64,000 nucleotides of DNA from Corynebacterium humireducens NBRC 106098 = DSM 45392 (GTDB lineage: Bacteria; Actinomycetota; Actinomycetes; Mycobacteriales; Mycobacteriaceae): contig NZ_CP005286.1 in assembly GCF_000819445.1 (NCBI RefSeq), positions 1,860,001 to 1,924,000 of the forward strand. Reading direction: 5' to 3'. Of this stretch, positions 26,628-36,064 are shown piece after piece. The notes below the pieces were generated by a model, which saw only the letters and a list, made by a program, of their open reading frames with translations, was not told where the DNA came from and did no database searches. The position numbers were made by a program, and so were the translations under genes. Each line of letters begins with the position of its first letter. Within the stretch, counting starts at the first letter, position 1.

Positions 26628-27236
26628 ATGACGCATATTGTGCTCTACGCCTTCGACACCATGGCCGACTGGGAGTACGGCCCCCTCGCCGGTGCCCTCG
26701 GCCACCTCCGGGAGACCGGGATGGCCGTCGACCTCATCGTCGCGGGTGACTCCACCGCGGAGGTGAGCACCTTCGGTGGCCTGCGCCTGCACCCGGAGTA
26801 CACGCTGGGGGAACTGGATCCGGCGCACATCGACATGCTCGTCCTGCCGGGCGGCTCGACATGGCACAGGCGCCACGACGCCATCCTCGGTCTGGGCGCC
26901 GACCGGCTCGCCCACGGGCAGCCCGTCGCCGCGATCTGCGGCGCCACGCTCGGGCTGGCGCGGAGGGGGCTTCTCGACGCCCGCCGTCACACCAGCAACA
27001 GCGCCGACTTCCTCGCGGAGAGCGGCTACCGCGGGGGTGGGCTCTACGAGGAGGCCCGCGTCGTCGTCGACGGTCCCCTCATCACCGCGCCGGGCACCAG
27101 CGCCCTGGAGTTCACCCGGGAGATCCTCGTGGCCGCGGGGCTGATGAACGCGGAGGCGGCGCACGCCTGGCACCAGATGTACGCCACGGGCGACCCGTCC
27201 TGGGGTGGGCGGCTCATGGCGGCGCTGCGCGGGTAG
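26628..27236 (+). CDS. DJ-1/PfpI-family protein
   Basis: 202 aa with the flavodoxin-like glutamine-amidotransferase fold: MTHIVLYAFDTMADWEYGPL at the N-terminus, and the nucleophile elbow AAICGATLGLARRGLL with a cysteine at about residue 104. TSNSADFL and TAPGTSALEF are typical of the ThiJ/PfpI branch. Members act as glyoxalases, chaperones, amidases or regulators; none can be chosen from sequence. It follows the galactokinase-like gene by 26 bp but has its own leaderless promoter-like box. Confidence 0.85.
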   Translation: MTHIVLYAFDTMADWEYGPLAGALGHLRETGMAVDLIVAGDSTAEVSTFGGLRLHPEYTLGELDPAHIDMLVLPGGSTWHRRHDAILGLGADRLAHGQPVAAICGATLGLARRGLLDARRHTSNSADFLAESGYRGGGLYEEARVVVDGPLITAPGTSALEFTREILVAAGLMNAEAAHAWHQMYATGDPSWGGRLMAALRG

Positions 27237-27242
27237 ATCCGG

Positions 27243-28640
27243 TCAGTCCGCGGGCCAGGCGAAGGCGACGTCACGTGTCTGCCTGTCCGCCCGGATGAGC
27301 GACACCTTCGTCGTGGTCCCCTGCTCGGGGTGGCCGAGGGCGTTGGCCAGCACGGGCGGCTCGGCGACGAAGATGCGGGCCTGGTCGCGTTCCCGGTCGG
27401 AGGAGAGGATGACCGCGTCGAAGTTGTGGCCCACCCACGGCGCGAGGACGGTCGCCTCGGTGAGGTCGAGGCTGGCCCGGTCCACGGAGCTGGCCAGCGC
27501 GGAGGTGCGCTGCATGACGGCGATGACCTCGTCGGCTCGTCCGGCGACCCACTCCGGAACCTCCCGCCCGGCGCAGAGTGCGAGGCAGTACTCCGTGGCG
27601 AAGCGGTCGACGAGACGCCGCAGCGGTGCCGTGACGTGCGCGTAGTAGCCGCCGATGCCGGCGTGGACCTCCGCGTCGCCGGCCTCGACGCGGGCGTAGC
27701 CGGAGCCGCGCAGGAGTTTCTGGGCCTCCCGCATGACGGCCATGCCGCGGGGCGTGTCGGCGTCGATGAACTGGAGGAACTCGCCGATGGGGCGGTCGTC
27801 GGGAAGTTCGTACCCCAGGGCACGGACCTCGGAGCGGAACTGGGCCTCGGACTCGGGGGTCGCGGGGCGCAGGATCCGCAGGAGTCCCTGCCCGTGGTGG
27901 ACCATGAGCTGCCCGGCGCACATGCCGGTGAGCAGGGAGATCTCCGAGTTCCAGTCCATGACCTCGTGGCGGGGTTCGACGATGAGCTCGTAGGTGCCGT
28001 CGTCGAGGGACTTCACACGCTGGGAGGGCAGGCGCAGGTTGATCGCGCGCCGACGCAGCGCCGACACCTCCCGGAGCTGTCCCACCTCCGGCAGCAGGGT
28101 GACGGAGGGGTGCATCTCGCCGCGGAGGTAGTCCCCGTGGACCTCGTCGTAGTCGAGGCGGGCATGGGACCGCACCAGGGCGCGCTCGACGTGGAACTCC
28201 TCGACCTCACCGGCGAGGTCGAGGTCGAAGGTCCAGACGACGGCGGGCCGGTCGACGTCGGGAAGCAGGGACGCCGACCCCTCGGACAGTTCCTCCGGGT
28301 GCAGGCGGGCGGGTTCGTCGGGCAGGTAGATCGTCTGGCCGCGGCGCAGGGACTCCGCCTCGAGGGCGCTGCCGGGGACGATGAACGCGGCGACGTCGGC
28401 GATGGCGTAGAGCACCCGGTAGCCCGTGGCGCTCCGCTCGATGTAGACGGCCTGGTCGAGGTCCCTGGACCCGACCGGGTCGATGGTGACGAACGGGACG
28501 CCCCGCATGTCCCGCCGCTGCCCGGCGAACCGGTCCTCCGCGGCCGCCGCCTCAGCGTGCAGTTCAGCGGGGAATTCGGTCGGGACACCGAACTCCTCGG
28601 CGATGCCACGGAAGTTGAGGGGCGCAGCGTAGAGCTTCAT
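27243..28640 (-). CDS. RNB-domain ribonuclease, short actinobacterial form
   Basis: 465 aa of the RNase II/R superfamily, 3'-5' exoribonuclease. The RNB metal site is seen in FVTIDPVGSRDLDQAVYIE and the later HAGIGGYYAHVTAPLRRLVDRF. It lacks the cold-shock and C-terminal S1 domains of full RNase R/II, starting with only a short N-terminal segment (FRGIAEEFGVPTEF). Such reduced RNB proteins are usual in actinobacteria. Convergent with the DJ-1 gene, six bases apart. Confidence 0.88.
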   Translation of the reverse strand: MKLYAAPLNFRGIAEEFGVPTEFPAELHAEAAAAEDRFAGQRRDMRGVPFVTIDPVGSRDLDQAVYIERSATGYRVLYAIADVAAFIVPGSALEAESLRRGQTIYLPDEPARLHPEELSEGSASLLPDVDRPAVVWTFDLDLAGEVEEFHVERALVRSHARLDYDEVHGDYLRGEMHPSVTLLPEVGQLREVSALRRRAINLRLPSQRVKSLDDGTYELIVEPRHEVMDWNSEISLLTGMCAGQLMVHHGQGLLRILRPATPESEAQFRSEVRALGYELPDDRPIGEFLQFIDADTPRGMAVMREAQKLLRGSGYARVEAGDAEVHAGIGGYYAHVTAPLRRLVDRFATEYCLALCAGREVPEWVAGRADEVIAVMQRTSALASSVDRASLDLTEATVLAPWVGHNFDAVILSSDRERDQARIFVAEPPVLANALGHPEQGTTTKVSLIRADRQTRDVAFAWPAD

Positions 28641-28682
28641 GAGGTCCCATTGTTACACAGGAGCCGGGTACCCTGGGTCCCC

Positions 28683-28888
28683 ATGGACATCGCCCTCTCG
28701 GAGACTCACCAGGCCCAGCTGGAGATGCTGGCACTCGAATCAGGTCGTTCGCAGGACCAGGTCGTCGCGGAACTGATCCGCCGGGAGTGGGAGCGCTACT
28801 CGGCGCGGCAGGCGGTGTGCACCGCCAGTGACAACATCGCGGCGGCGCGGGAGGTCGTCGAGAAGCAGCTCCGCGAGATACACAGGGG

Positions 28889-28895
<7 letters not shown>
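28683..28895 (+). CDS. small protein, possibly ribbon-helix-helix
   Basis: 70 aa. The start MDIALSETHQAQLEMLALES then GRSQDQVVAELIRREWERY has the strand-helix-helix pattern of CopG/Arc-like DNA-binding antitoxins. No toxin gene is next to it. TACCCT at 28669 plus eight bases before ATG suggests a near-leaderless mRNA. Its 3' end, including the TGA, overlaps the complement of the 3' end of rnpB. Confidence 0.6.
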
Positions 28896-29296
<401 letters not shown>

Positions 29297-29325
29297 TCTC
29301 CCCACCTTACTCCGGTGTCGGGCGA

Positions 29326-30522
29326 TCAGGAAGAGCGCAGGTGGGCGGTGTCGTTGAAGATGCGCAGAGTGGAACCCACGCGGGCGTCGGCGTCGTCGAA
29401 GAACTCGACAACGCTCAGCGACGCCAGATCGAGGAACATCCGCGCCACCACGTGCGGCCCGGCGTCGAGGGCCTGCCGGACGAAGGACTTGATCGGCTGG
29501 ACGTGGCTGACCACCAGCACCGTCTGCCCGGGGTAGCGCTGCTGCAGGTCCCGACGCACGGAGCGCACCCGGTTGTGCAGCTTCTGCAGGGACTCGCCAC
29601 CCGGCGGGGCGATGGACGGGTCGGCGAGCCACTCGTCGTGGAGCTCGGGGTGCATGGTGTGCGCCTCGTCGAAGGTGAGACCCTCCCACTCGCCGAAGTC
29701 CTGCTCGATGAGCTTGTCGACGACCTCGACCTCCAGCCCCAGCACCTCCCCGGCGGCGGTGGCCGTCTGCACGCAGCGGTCCAGCGGCGAGGAGACGATG
29801 ACGTCTATGCCGCCGCGGTCCTGCAGCGTGCGCGCCGCCGCCCGGGCCTGCTCCCGTCCCAGCTCGGTGAGCGAGGGGTTCGAGTGGCCCGAGTACTGCT
29901 TGGCGGCCGACATCGGGGTCTGTCCGTGGCGCAGGAGGACGAAGCGCGTCGGGCGGGAGGTCGCCCCGGTCCAGTGCGCGGGGGTGCCGGTCTGGGAGTC
30001 CGGGGTGGCGACGATCTCGCAGTCGTCCACGGCGGGGTCCACGGCCGGGTCCTCGGCGGGGGTGGCGTCGGTGCCGCCCACGATGCCCGGCTCGGCGCCG
30101 GCGGCCGCGGCGTCCATGGCCTGGTTGGACAGGGCGTCGGCGACCTCGTTCCTCCCGCGCGGCACCCAGGTGAAGGTGACGGAGTCGAAGGACTCCATGA
30201 GGCGGCGGGCCTGCAGGGCGAGTTTCTGCATGTCGGGGTGCTTGATCTTCCAGCGCCCGGACATCTGCTCGACGACGAGCTTGGAGTCCATGTACACCTC
30301 GACGGTGCGGGCCCCCAGGTCGCGTGCCGCCTCCAGGCCGCGCAGCATGCCGTGGTACTCGGCGACGTTGTTGGTCGCCCGGCGGCCCACGACGTAGACG
30401 ATGTCCCGCAGCGCGGTCCTCCCGTCGGCGGCGTAGACCACCGTGCCGGAACCGGCGACCCCCGGGTTGCCCCGGGAGCCGCCGTCGGCGTAGACGATCA
30501 CATGGTCATGCGGTCCCGGCAC
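29326..30522 (-). CDS. bifunctional RNase H (type I-like) and histidine phosphatase
   Basis: 398 aa. The N-terminal RNase H domain has YADGGSRGNPG, NVAEYHGMLRGL, YMDSKLVVEQMSGRWKIKH and RNEVADALSNQAMD (D, E, D, D active site). After an acidic linker, the C-terminal phosphoglycerate-mutase-like domain has RHGQTP (catalytic His) and SPLDRCVQTA, DFGEWEG and VSHVQPIKSF. It corresponds to Rv2228c. GTG 30522 shares one base with the upstream stop (TAGTG) and has GGAAG nine bases before; GTG 30504 matches the Rv2228c N-terminus and is an alternative. Confidence 0.92.
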   Translation of the reverse strand: MPGPHDHVIVYADGGSRGNPGVAGSGTVVYAADGRTALRDIVYVVGRRATNNVAEYHGMLRGLEAARDLGARTVEVYMDSKLVVEQMSGRWKIKHPDMQKLALQARRLMESFDSVTFTWVPRGRNEVADALSNQAMDAAAAGAEPGIVGGTDATPAEDPAVDPAVDDCEIVATPDSQTGTPAHWTGATSRPTRFVLLRHGQTPMSAAKQYSGHSNPSLTELGREQARAAARTLQDRGGIDVIVSSPLDRCVQTATAAGEVLGLEVEVVDKLIEQDFGEWEGLTFDEAHTMHPELHDEWLADPSIAPPGGESLQKLHNRVRSVRRDLQQRYPGQTVLVVSHVQPIKSFVRQALDAGPHVVARMFLDLASLSVVEFFDDADARVGSTLRIFNDTAHLRSS

Positions 30523-31244
30523 TAGGCCTGCTTCCGGATGAGGTAGGTGCCGCACTCGGGGCAGCGGGGCAGCTCATCGGCCGGGGCCCGGCGGATGCGC
30601 TCCTGGTCGGCGCCGGAGAGCACGATGTAGCAGCCGCCGCAGGTGCGGCCGTTGAAGTCGGCGGCCCCGACGTCGGAGTCGTTCTTCTGCGCCTCGTACT
30701 CGGCGAGGACGTTCTCCGGGAGCTGGGCGCGCAGGTCGGCGATGTGCTCGGCGGGGTCCTGGACGGCGGAGCTGGCGGCCTCGGCGGCCTCGGCGGCGCG
30801 CTGGGCGGCCTCCAGCTTCCGGGCGATCTCGTCGCACCTGGCACCGTGGTTGTCGCGGTTGTTGCGCAGGGCGTGGATCTGGTTGTGGCACTCGGTGAGT
30901 TCGCCCATGAGGTCGGCGATGCGGGACTTCACGGAGTAGCGGTCGTGCTCGAGGTCGCGGCGGCGTTCCTCGTCCAGCTCGGCGGAGAGCTGGGCCTTGT
31001 CGTCGGCGGCGCGCTTGCGCAGCTTGCGCTCGTCCTCCTGGATGCGGAGGATCTCCGCCTCCATGTCGTCGACGGCCATCTGGGCGGCCGCGGAGGCGTT
31101 GAGCATGCGCTGCTGCTCCTTGAGCAGGCGGTCGACCTCCTCGCGCTCCGGGGTGACGAACGCCTTGTCGCCCACCACGTCGAGGGATCGTTCGGTGTTG
31201 GCCAGCTCCAGCAGGATCGTCTGCTGCTTGGGGTCGAGTTTCAT
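30522..31244 (-). CDS. C4-type zinc-ribbon coiled-coil protein
   Basis: 240 aa, corresponding to Rv2229c. A long heptad-rich coiled coil (about residues 10-170, many Glu/Arg/Lys/Leu) leads to a C-terminal zinc ribbon with CGGCYIVLSG and CPECGTYLI. It may act as a nucleic-acid or protein adaptor; the role is unknown. It overlaps the RNase H/phosphatase start and follows the Nif3 stop by 11 bp, so it sits in a three-gene operon. Confidence 0.88.
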   Translation of the reverse strand: MKLDPKQQTILLELANTERSLDVVGDKAFVTPEREEVDRLLKEQQRMLNASAAAQMAVDDMEAEILRIQEDERKLRKRAADDKAQLSAELDEERRRDLEHDRYSVKSRIADLMGELTECHNQIHALRNNRDNHGARCDEIARKLEAAQRAAEAAEAASSAVQDPAEHIADLRAQLPENVLAEYEAQKNDSDVGAADFNGRTCGGCYIVLSGADQERIRRAPADELPRCPECGTYLIRKQA

Positions 31245-31255
31245 GTCTACTCTTT

Positions 31256-32389
31256 CTACTCGCTTGCGTGGGCGGACAGGGTCCAGGGGTCGGTACGGAG
31301 GTCGATGACATGCGTCTCGACGTCCGCCTCCCGTCCCACTATCTCAGCAGCCTGCGCCGTCCAGGGGAATTCGCTGGCCCAGTGGGCGGTGTCGATGACG
31401 GGCGGACCACCGGCCCGCAGGTACTCGTCGACGGGGTGGTGGCGCAGGTCGGAGGTGACGTACACGTCGACCCCGAGGCCGCGGACGGCGTCGAGGAAGC
31501 TGTCGCCGGAGCCGGAGCTCACGGCCACGCGCTGCACGGTGGCGTCCGGGTCGCCGGCGGCGCGCACGCCCCACTCGGTGACCGGCAGGGCGTCGGCGAC
31601 CTGCTGGGTGAACTCGCGCAGGGTCATCGGCTCCGGCAGCTCGCCGATACGTCCCAGCCCGAGGGCCTCGTCGGCGTCGGTGGTGTCGGCCGTCTCGACG
31701 ATGTCGAAGGCCGGCTCCTCGTAGGGGTGGGCGGCGCGCAGGGCGTCGATGAGCGCGCGGCGGCGCCGGGCCGGGGCGACGAACTCGACGCGGACCTCCG
31801 CGGCCCGGTACGTCTGCCCGATCTCCCCCTCCGTGGGGTCGGCACCCGCGACGGGCGTGAACTGGCCGGTGCCCTCGATGTCGAAGGAGCAGTCGCGGTA
31901 GTTGCCGATCTCGCCGGCGCCGGCGTCGAAAAGCGCCTTCTTGACGGTGTCGACGGACGCGGGCGGCACGTGGACGCCCCACTTGTCCACGCCCGCGCCG
32001 GACTTCGGCAGGATCGGGCGGCCCGGGGTGATGCCGACGAGTTCCGCGAGGCGGTCGTTGACGCCGGGGCGGGCGGAGTCGGCGTTGGTGTGCGCGGCGA
32101 ACAGGGCCACGCCGCCGCGGATGAGGGTGTGGATGACCCTGCCCTTGGGGGTGTCGGCGGCGACGGAGGTCACCCCGCGCAGGAGCAGCGGGTGGTGCAC
32201 GACGAGCATCTGCGCGCCGCTGCGCACCGCCTCCTCCGCGACAGCCTGGGTGCAGTCGAGGGCGAAGGCCACCCTGGTCACCTCATCGGCCGGGTCGCCG
32301 CAGATCAGGCCGACGGCGTCCCAGCTCTCGGCGAGCGAGGGCGGGTAGGCGGACTCCAGGATCGAACGAATGTCACCGACGGTACTCAT
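31256..32389 (-). CDS. Nif3-like dinuclear metal-centre protein
   Basis: 377 aa. The family metal ligands are visible in MLVVHHPLLLRG near the N-terminus and DTAHWASE near the C-terminus; a middle insert forms the PII-like domain typical of long Nif3 proteins (GNYRDCSFDIEGTGQF). It corresponds to Rv2230c and probably forms a hexamer. ATG 32389 begins MSTVGDIRSILE. Suggested roles include GTP cyclohydrolase-like hydrolysis, which is unproven. Confidence 0.9.
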   Translation of the reverse strand: MSTVGDIRSILESAYPPSLAESWDAVGLICGDPADEVTRVAFALDCTQAVAEEAVRSGAQMLVVHHPLLLRGVTSVAADTPKGRVIHTLIRGGVALFAAHTNADSARPGVNDRLAELVGITPGRPILPKSGAGVDKWGVHVPPASVDTVKKALFDAGAGEIGNYRDCSFDIEGTGQFTPVAGADPTEGEIGQTYRAAEVRVEFVAPARRRRALIDALRAAHPYEEPAFDIVETADTTDADEALGLGRIGELPEPMTLREFTQQVADALPVTEWGVRAAGDPDATVQRVAVSSGSGDSFLDAVRGLGVDVYVTSDLRHHPVDEYLRAGGPPVIDTAHWASEFPWTAQAAEIVGREADVETHVIDLRTDPWTLSAHASE

Positions 32390-32412
32390 GGCCCCCAAGT
32401 GTAGACGGGCGC

Positions 32413-32952
32413 CTAGTCGTCCTCGTCGTCGTCCCAGTCGTCGAACGCCTCCTCGAGGACCTCCCACACCGCGGGTGGCATGCCGTCCTCCCACTCATGG
32501 TCGGCGGCGTAGTCCCCCGTGTTGATCTCCTGCCCCGGGACCGCCCGGAACAGCTCCTCGGGGATCTGCCAGGCGACGTCCGCGCCGTTGCGCGCCTCCC
32601 CGGTCCAGTCCTGTCCGTCGTCATCCTGAGGGTCGAAGGCGATGCCACCGTCGACCAGTTCCCCACCGGTCAGGCGTTCCTGCAGGTGGTGGATGATCCG
32701 CCAGCTGCCCCTGGCGAAGTCCGGGACGTCATCCTCAGACGGGTACTCCTGCATGAAACCCGGCTGGGAGTACCAGTAGAGGGCGAGAGCGCTCGCCCGG
32801 TCGAGGCGGGGGTGGGACGCCATCCACTCCGCGAGTTCGGCGCTGTAGTCGTAGTTCATGGTCGTGACGACGACCAGCCACTCGACCGGCCCGGCCTCGT
32901 CCAGGAACTGCTGCATGAGCCGCACCTGCAGGCTCTCCGCATCATCAGTCAT
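32413..32952 (-). CDS. DUF4274-containing protein
   Basis: 179 aa. The N-terminal half has the DUF4274 pattern: WLVVVTTMNYDYSAELAEWM, HPRLDRASALALYWYSQPGF. The C-terminal part is acidic and ends in a run of Asp/Glu (DDWDDDEDD). Soluble, no signal. It sits between Nif3 (23 bp) and the divergent HAD gene. Function unknown. Confidence 0.75.
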   Translation of the reverse strand: MTDDAESLQVRLMQQFLDEAGPVEWLVVVTTMNYDYSAELAEWMASHPRLDRASALALYWYSQPGFMQEYPSEDDVPDFARGSWRIIHHLQERLTGGELVDGGIAFDPQDDDGQDWTGEARNGADVAWQIPEELFRAVPGQEINTGDYAADHEWEDGMPPAVWEVLEEAFDDWDDDEDD

Positions 32953-33005
32953 GCCCGGACCATAACCGCGGGCCCGGGTTCGCGCAGTGTGGCAGATTGG
33001 GGGCC

Positions 33006-33662
33006 GTGAGCATTCTTCTTCTCGACGTCGACGGCACCCTCATCGATTCCCTCCCCGGCATCCAGGGTGGCTTCCTGCACACCCTGGACCAGCTCGGCTG
33101 GCCGCACCCGGAGCAGGAGTTCACCGACCGCATCGCCGGTCCCCCGATGGAGGTGACGCTGCGGTCGCTGGGCATGAGTCCGGAACAGGCGTACGAGGGT
33201 CTGCAGATCTACCTGGAGTACACGCGCCGGGGCGGGTGGGCCAACGCCACCAGCTTCCCCGGCATGCTCGACCTGCTGCGCCGTTGGAGGGAGCAGGGGT
33301 TGACGATCGCGACGGCCACGTCGAAGGGCGAGGGTTTCGCCCGGCTGATCCTCGAGCGCGAGGGTTTCCTGGACTACATCGACTTCCTCGGTGCGGCGCA
33401 GGAGGACGGCCCGCGACGTGGCAAATCCGCTGTGATCGACTATGTTCTCGATGCGAACGGGTGGGCGGCTGACACACACGCTATCCTCATGGTCGGTGAC
33501 CGCTCCCACGACATCGAGGGGGCGGCGGAACACGGTATTGATACAGTGGCCGTCTCCTGGGGTTACGGAACCCCCGAGGAGTGGGCCACCGCGGCCCACA
33601 CCGCACACACTCCGCAAGATCTGGAAGGGATCGTCAATGACTGGCTCGCCGCGCGAGGATGA
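33006..33662 (+). CDS. HAD-superfamily hydrolase beside tyrosine phosphatase (PtkA-like position)
   Basis: A 218-aa HAD hydrolase of the phosphoglycolate-phosphatase type. Motif I is LLLDVDGTLIDS, motif II ATATSKG, motif III a lysine near RRGKSAV, and motif IV VGDRSHDIEGA. In M. tuberculosis the equivalent (Rv2232, PtkA) is reported as a kinase acting with PtpA; here only HAD phosphatase motifs can be claimed. GTG 33006 fits the motif spacing; there is no Shine-Dalgarno. The 3' end overlaps the next gene by 26 bp. Confidence 0.85.
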   Translation: MSILLLDVDGTLIDSLPGIQGGFLHTLDQLGWPHPEQEFTDRIAGPPMEVTLRSLGMSPEQAYEGLQIYLEYTRRGGWANATSFPGMLDLLRRWREQGLTIATATSKGEGFARLILEREGFLDYIDFLGAAQEDGPRRGKSAVIDYVLDANGWAADTHAILMVGDRSHDIEGAAEHGIDTVAVSWGYGTPEEWATAAHTAHTPQDLEGIVNDWLAARG

Positions 33663-34149
33663 GCGTTACCACGTCGACTTCGTCTGCACCGGCAACATCT
33701 GCCGCAGCCCGATGGCCGAGGTGATCTTCCACGACGCCGTGGAGGCCGCCGGCCTGTCCCCGTTCGTCCGCGTCTCCTCCTGCGGCATCGGTGGCTGGCA
33801 CGTCGGCAACGGAGCCGACCGCCGCGCCGTCGCGGAACTGCGGGCCGCCGGCCACGACGGTTCCGACCACGTCGCCTCCCAGATCGGCCCCGAGGACATG
33901 GCCGCCGACCTGCTCGTGGCCCTCGACACCGGCCACGTCTCCGAGCTGATCGCCCGCGGCGTCGACGAGAGCCGCATCCGCCTGCTGCGCAGCTTCGACC
34001 CGGCCTCCCCCGAGCAGGCCTCCGTCGCCGACCCGTACTACGGCGGGCCGGAGGGCTTCGTCGAGACCCGGGAGCAGATCGAGGCCGCCGTCGCGGGCAT
34101 GCTCGAGTTCGTGCGCGCAGCCGTCCAGGTGAGCACCCGGAGCCACTAG
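33637..34149 (+). CDS. low-molecular-weight protein tyrosine phosphatase
   Basis: 170 aa. The P-loop FVCTGNICRSP gives the nucleophilic cysteine and arginine, and DPYYGG supplies the general acid. The fold and length match PtpA (Rv2234) of mycobacteria. It overlaps the HAD gene by 26 bp, supporting co-translation and a shared phosphorylation-related job. ATG 33637 begins MTGSPREDERYHVDFVCTGN. Confidence 0.92.
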   Translation: MTGSPREDERYHVDFVCTGNICRSPMAEVIFHDAVEAAGLSPFVRVSSCGIGGWHVGNGADRRAVAELRAAGHDGSDHVASQIGPEDMAADLLVALDTGHVSELIARGVDESRIRLLRSFDPASPEQASVADPYYGGPEGFVETREQIEAAVAGMLEFVRAAVQVSTRSH

Positions 34150-34159
34150 ACACGGCCTG

Positions 34160-34165
34160 TACACT
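34160..34165 (+). promoter_or_regulatory. -10 element TACACT, leaderless start
   Basis: TACACT, seven bases, then the GTG at 34173. No ribosome binding site is visible. Confidence 0.5.
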
Positions 34166-34172
34166 GTTTTCC

Positions 34173-35141
34173 GTGGATACGTCAGGGAAGACAGTGACCA
34201 GGCAGAGGTACGGAAGCACGCGTCAGAAGGGCCGGAGGGGCTGGCTGACCTTCCTGCGCCCGGGATGGGTCGTGATGTTCCTCCTCGTCGTCGCCTTCTC
34301 CTACGCCGCGTTCACGTTCCTCGCGCCGTGGCAGCTCGGCAAGGACGACGCCATCGTCCACCGCAACGAGCAGATCGACGCCGCCTTCAAGAGCGACCCG
34401 GTGCCCGTCACCGACGTGTTCGACGCGGACGGGGTGATCACCGCGGATGAGGAGTGGCGCCGCGTCACCCTGCAGGGCGAGTACCTCCCGGACGCTGAGG
34501 TCCTCCTGCGCATGCGCCCCGTCGACTCCTCCCCCGCCTTCCACGCCCTCACCCCGTTCCGCCTGGACTCCGGGGAGACGTTCCTGGTCAACCGCGGTTT
34601 CACCGTGCCCATCGACGGCAACATCCCCGACATGACCGAGGCCCCGACCGGGCCGGTCACGATCTCCGGTCACGCCCGTCTCAACGAGGTGAAGCCGACC
34701 AGCGCCCCGATGGAGGACCAGGGCTACCGCCAGGTCTACGGCATCCACACCGAGCAGGTCTCCGAGGTCGTCGGGCTCCCCCTGGCCCGCGACTACGTGC
34801 AGCTGTCCGCCGGTGAGGCCGGCGAGCTCAACGCGATCCCGGTGCCCAAGCTCGACCGCGGTTCCCACCTGTCCTACGGCTTCCAGTGGATCGCGTTCGG
34901 CATCATGGCCCCGCTGGGCCTGGGCTACTTCATCTGGGCCGAACTCCGCGAGCGTCGCCGCGTGCGCGCCGAGGAACAGCAGCTTGCCGACGCCCCCGTG
35001 GTCACCGACACCGCCGAGGCCGTCGCGGAGCCGGTGGCACCGCAGGCACCGCAGGCACCGCAGACGCAGCGTTCGCGTTACGGCGACGAACGCCCCGACC
35101 ACTACGCGCGTTTCGCCCGCCGCAACCGTGACCGATTCTGA
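34173..35141 (+). CDS. SURF1-family protein, cytochrome oxidase assembly
   Basis: 322 aa corresponding to Rv2235. It has one membrane helix near the N-terminus (PGWVVMFLLVVAFSYAAFTF) and one near residue 235 (IAFGIMAPLGLGYFIWAE), with the SURF1 loop between (VTLQGEYLPDAEVLLRMRP, PFRLDSGETFLVNRGF). SURF1 helps heme a insertion into cytochrome aa3 oxidase. The C-terminal tail is Ala/Pro-rich then basic. Start is GTG 34173. Confidence 0.9.
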   Translation: MDTSGKTVTRQRYGSTRQKGRRGWLTFLRPGWVVMFLLVVAFSYAAFTFLAPWQLGKDDAIVHRNEQIDAAFKSDPVPVTDVFDADGVITADEEWRRVTLQGEYLPDAEVLLRMRPVDSSPAFHALTPFRLDSGETFLVNRGFTVPIDGNIPDMTEAPTGPVTISGHARLNEVKPTSAPMEDQGYRQVYGIHTEQVSEVVGLPLARDYVQLSAGEAGELNAIPVPKLDRGSHLSYGFQWIAFGIMAPLGLGYFIWAELRERRRVRAEEQQLADAPVVTDTAEAVAEPVAPQAPQAPQTQRSRYGDERPDHYARFARRNRDRF

Positions 35142-35221
35142 ATAGTCCACATACAGGCAGAACGGCCCGCGGAGCACTAGGGTGGTAGACGTCAACCCAC
35201 CTAGTTTCCGCAGGACGAATC

Positions 35222-35962
35222 ATGGGCTTCTGGAACAGACTTCTGGCTTCCTCCGGCGTGGATCGCATCATCGACGCACGCGCCGCCGGCACCCCCTCCC
35301 CCCGTCGACGGCGCGACGCCGACGGGCCTGAGCCTCTGGCCTGCGATCCCCGCGAGGCCGCCCAGGTCCTGCTACTCGCCCTGGACAACGCCGCGGACCT
35401 CGGCTTCGTCCCCCGCCGGGAGATCACGGTCGACGACGTCGACTTCAACTTCTACAACGGGCCGGACGGCTTCCGCCTCGAGCACCTCACCGCACTGCTG
35501 CAGCTCACGGAGGATGACGGCACCCCCCTGTTCGAGCGGTCCTTCGTGTTCGACCCGGAGTGCGTCGAGGCCAACGACACCTACTCGCAGCTGCTGTGGC
35601 AGATCGCCGACGCCGCCGGCACCCGCGAGCGTTTCGCCGACGTCCACTGCGACCTGCACTTCGGGCCCGGCTTCGCGGACAACCCCGTCGGCGAGCTGAG
35701 CTACTTCCTCGACGGTGAGGTGGTCCACCTGGACGTCGCCGTGGAGGGTGACTGGGCCGACCCCGAGGTCATCCGCCGGATCTTCGAGGACGCCACCCCG
35801 CAGGGCCACCGCTGGGTGAGCACCGGCGACTACGGCGTCCATGTCTGGGTGGTGGACGAGCACGCCGACGAGGTGGCGCGTCTCTTCGCCGCCGAGGACA
35901 TCGCCGCGGAGGCCCGCATCGCCGGGCACATCCACCGGGAGCGTCACACAGGACGCAGCTAG
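35222..35962 (+). CDS. hypothetical protein
   Basis: 246 aa. After a short amphipathic N-terminus (MGFWNRLLASSGVDRIID) and basic linker, the protein is an acidic alpha/beta domain (REITVDDVDFNFYNGPDGFR, HCDLHFGPGFADNPVGEL). No membrane helix. AGGACG precedes the ATG. A strong hairpin follows the stop. Family not recognised. Confidence 0.65.
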   Translation: MGFWNRLLASSGVDRIIDARAAGTPSPRRRRDADGPEPLACDPREAAQVLLLALDNAADLGFVPRREITVDDVDFNFYNGPDGFRLEHLTALLQLTEDDGTPLFERSFVFDPECVEANDTYSQLLWQIADAAGTRERFADVHCDLHFGPGFADNPVGELSYFLDGEVVHLDVAVEGDWADPEVIRRIFEDATPQGHRWVSTGDYGVHVWVVDEHADEVARLFAAEDIAAEARIAGHIHRERHTGRS

Positions 35963-35966
35963 GAAC

Positions 35967-36008
35967 AGATCAGGCCCGTTCCCCTCTCCCGGGGAACGGG
36001 CCTGATCT
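35967..36008. terminator. strong 18-bp hairpin terminator
   Basis: AGATCAGGCCCGTTCCCC (35967-35984) pairs perfectly with the sequence ending at 36008 across a six-base loop. On the plus strand it is followed by GCTTAA. It lies six bases before the left attachment repeat, so it was probably the original 3' flank of the tRNA-Val gene on the other strand. Confidence 0.8.
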
Positions 36009-36013
36009 GCTTA

Positions 36014-36064
36014 AACAGTGGTGCGCCCTGACGGGCTCGAACCGCCGACCTACTGGGTGTAAAC
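36014..36064. repeat. attL, 51-bp repeat of tRNA-Val 3' half
   Basis: Identical over 51 bp to 46189-46239. It contains the T arm, variable loop, anticodon 3' strand and CCA region on the minus strand, but lacks the 5' half of the tRNA, so no tRNA is made here. Confidence 0.95.

Noticed and set aside
36014..36064. Second tRNA-Val gene at the left end of the element
   Set aside because: Only the 3' half is present; the D arm and 5' acceptor strand are absent, so it is attL.
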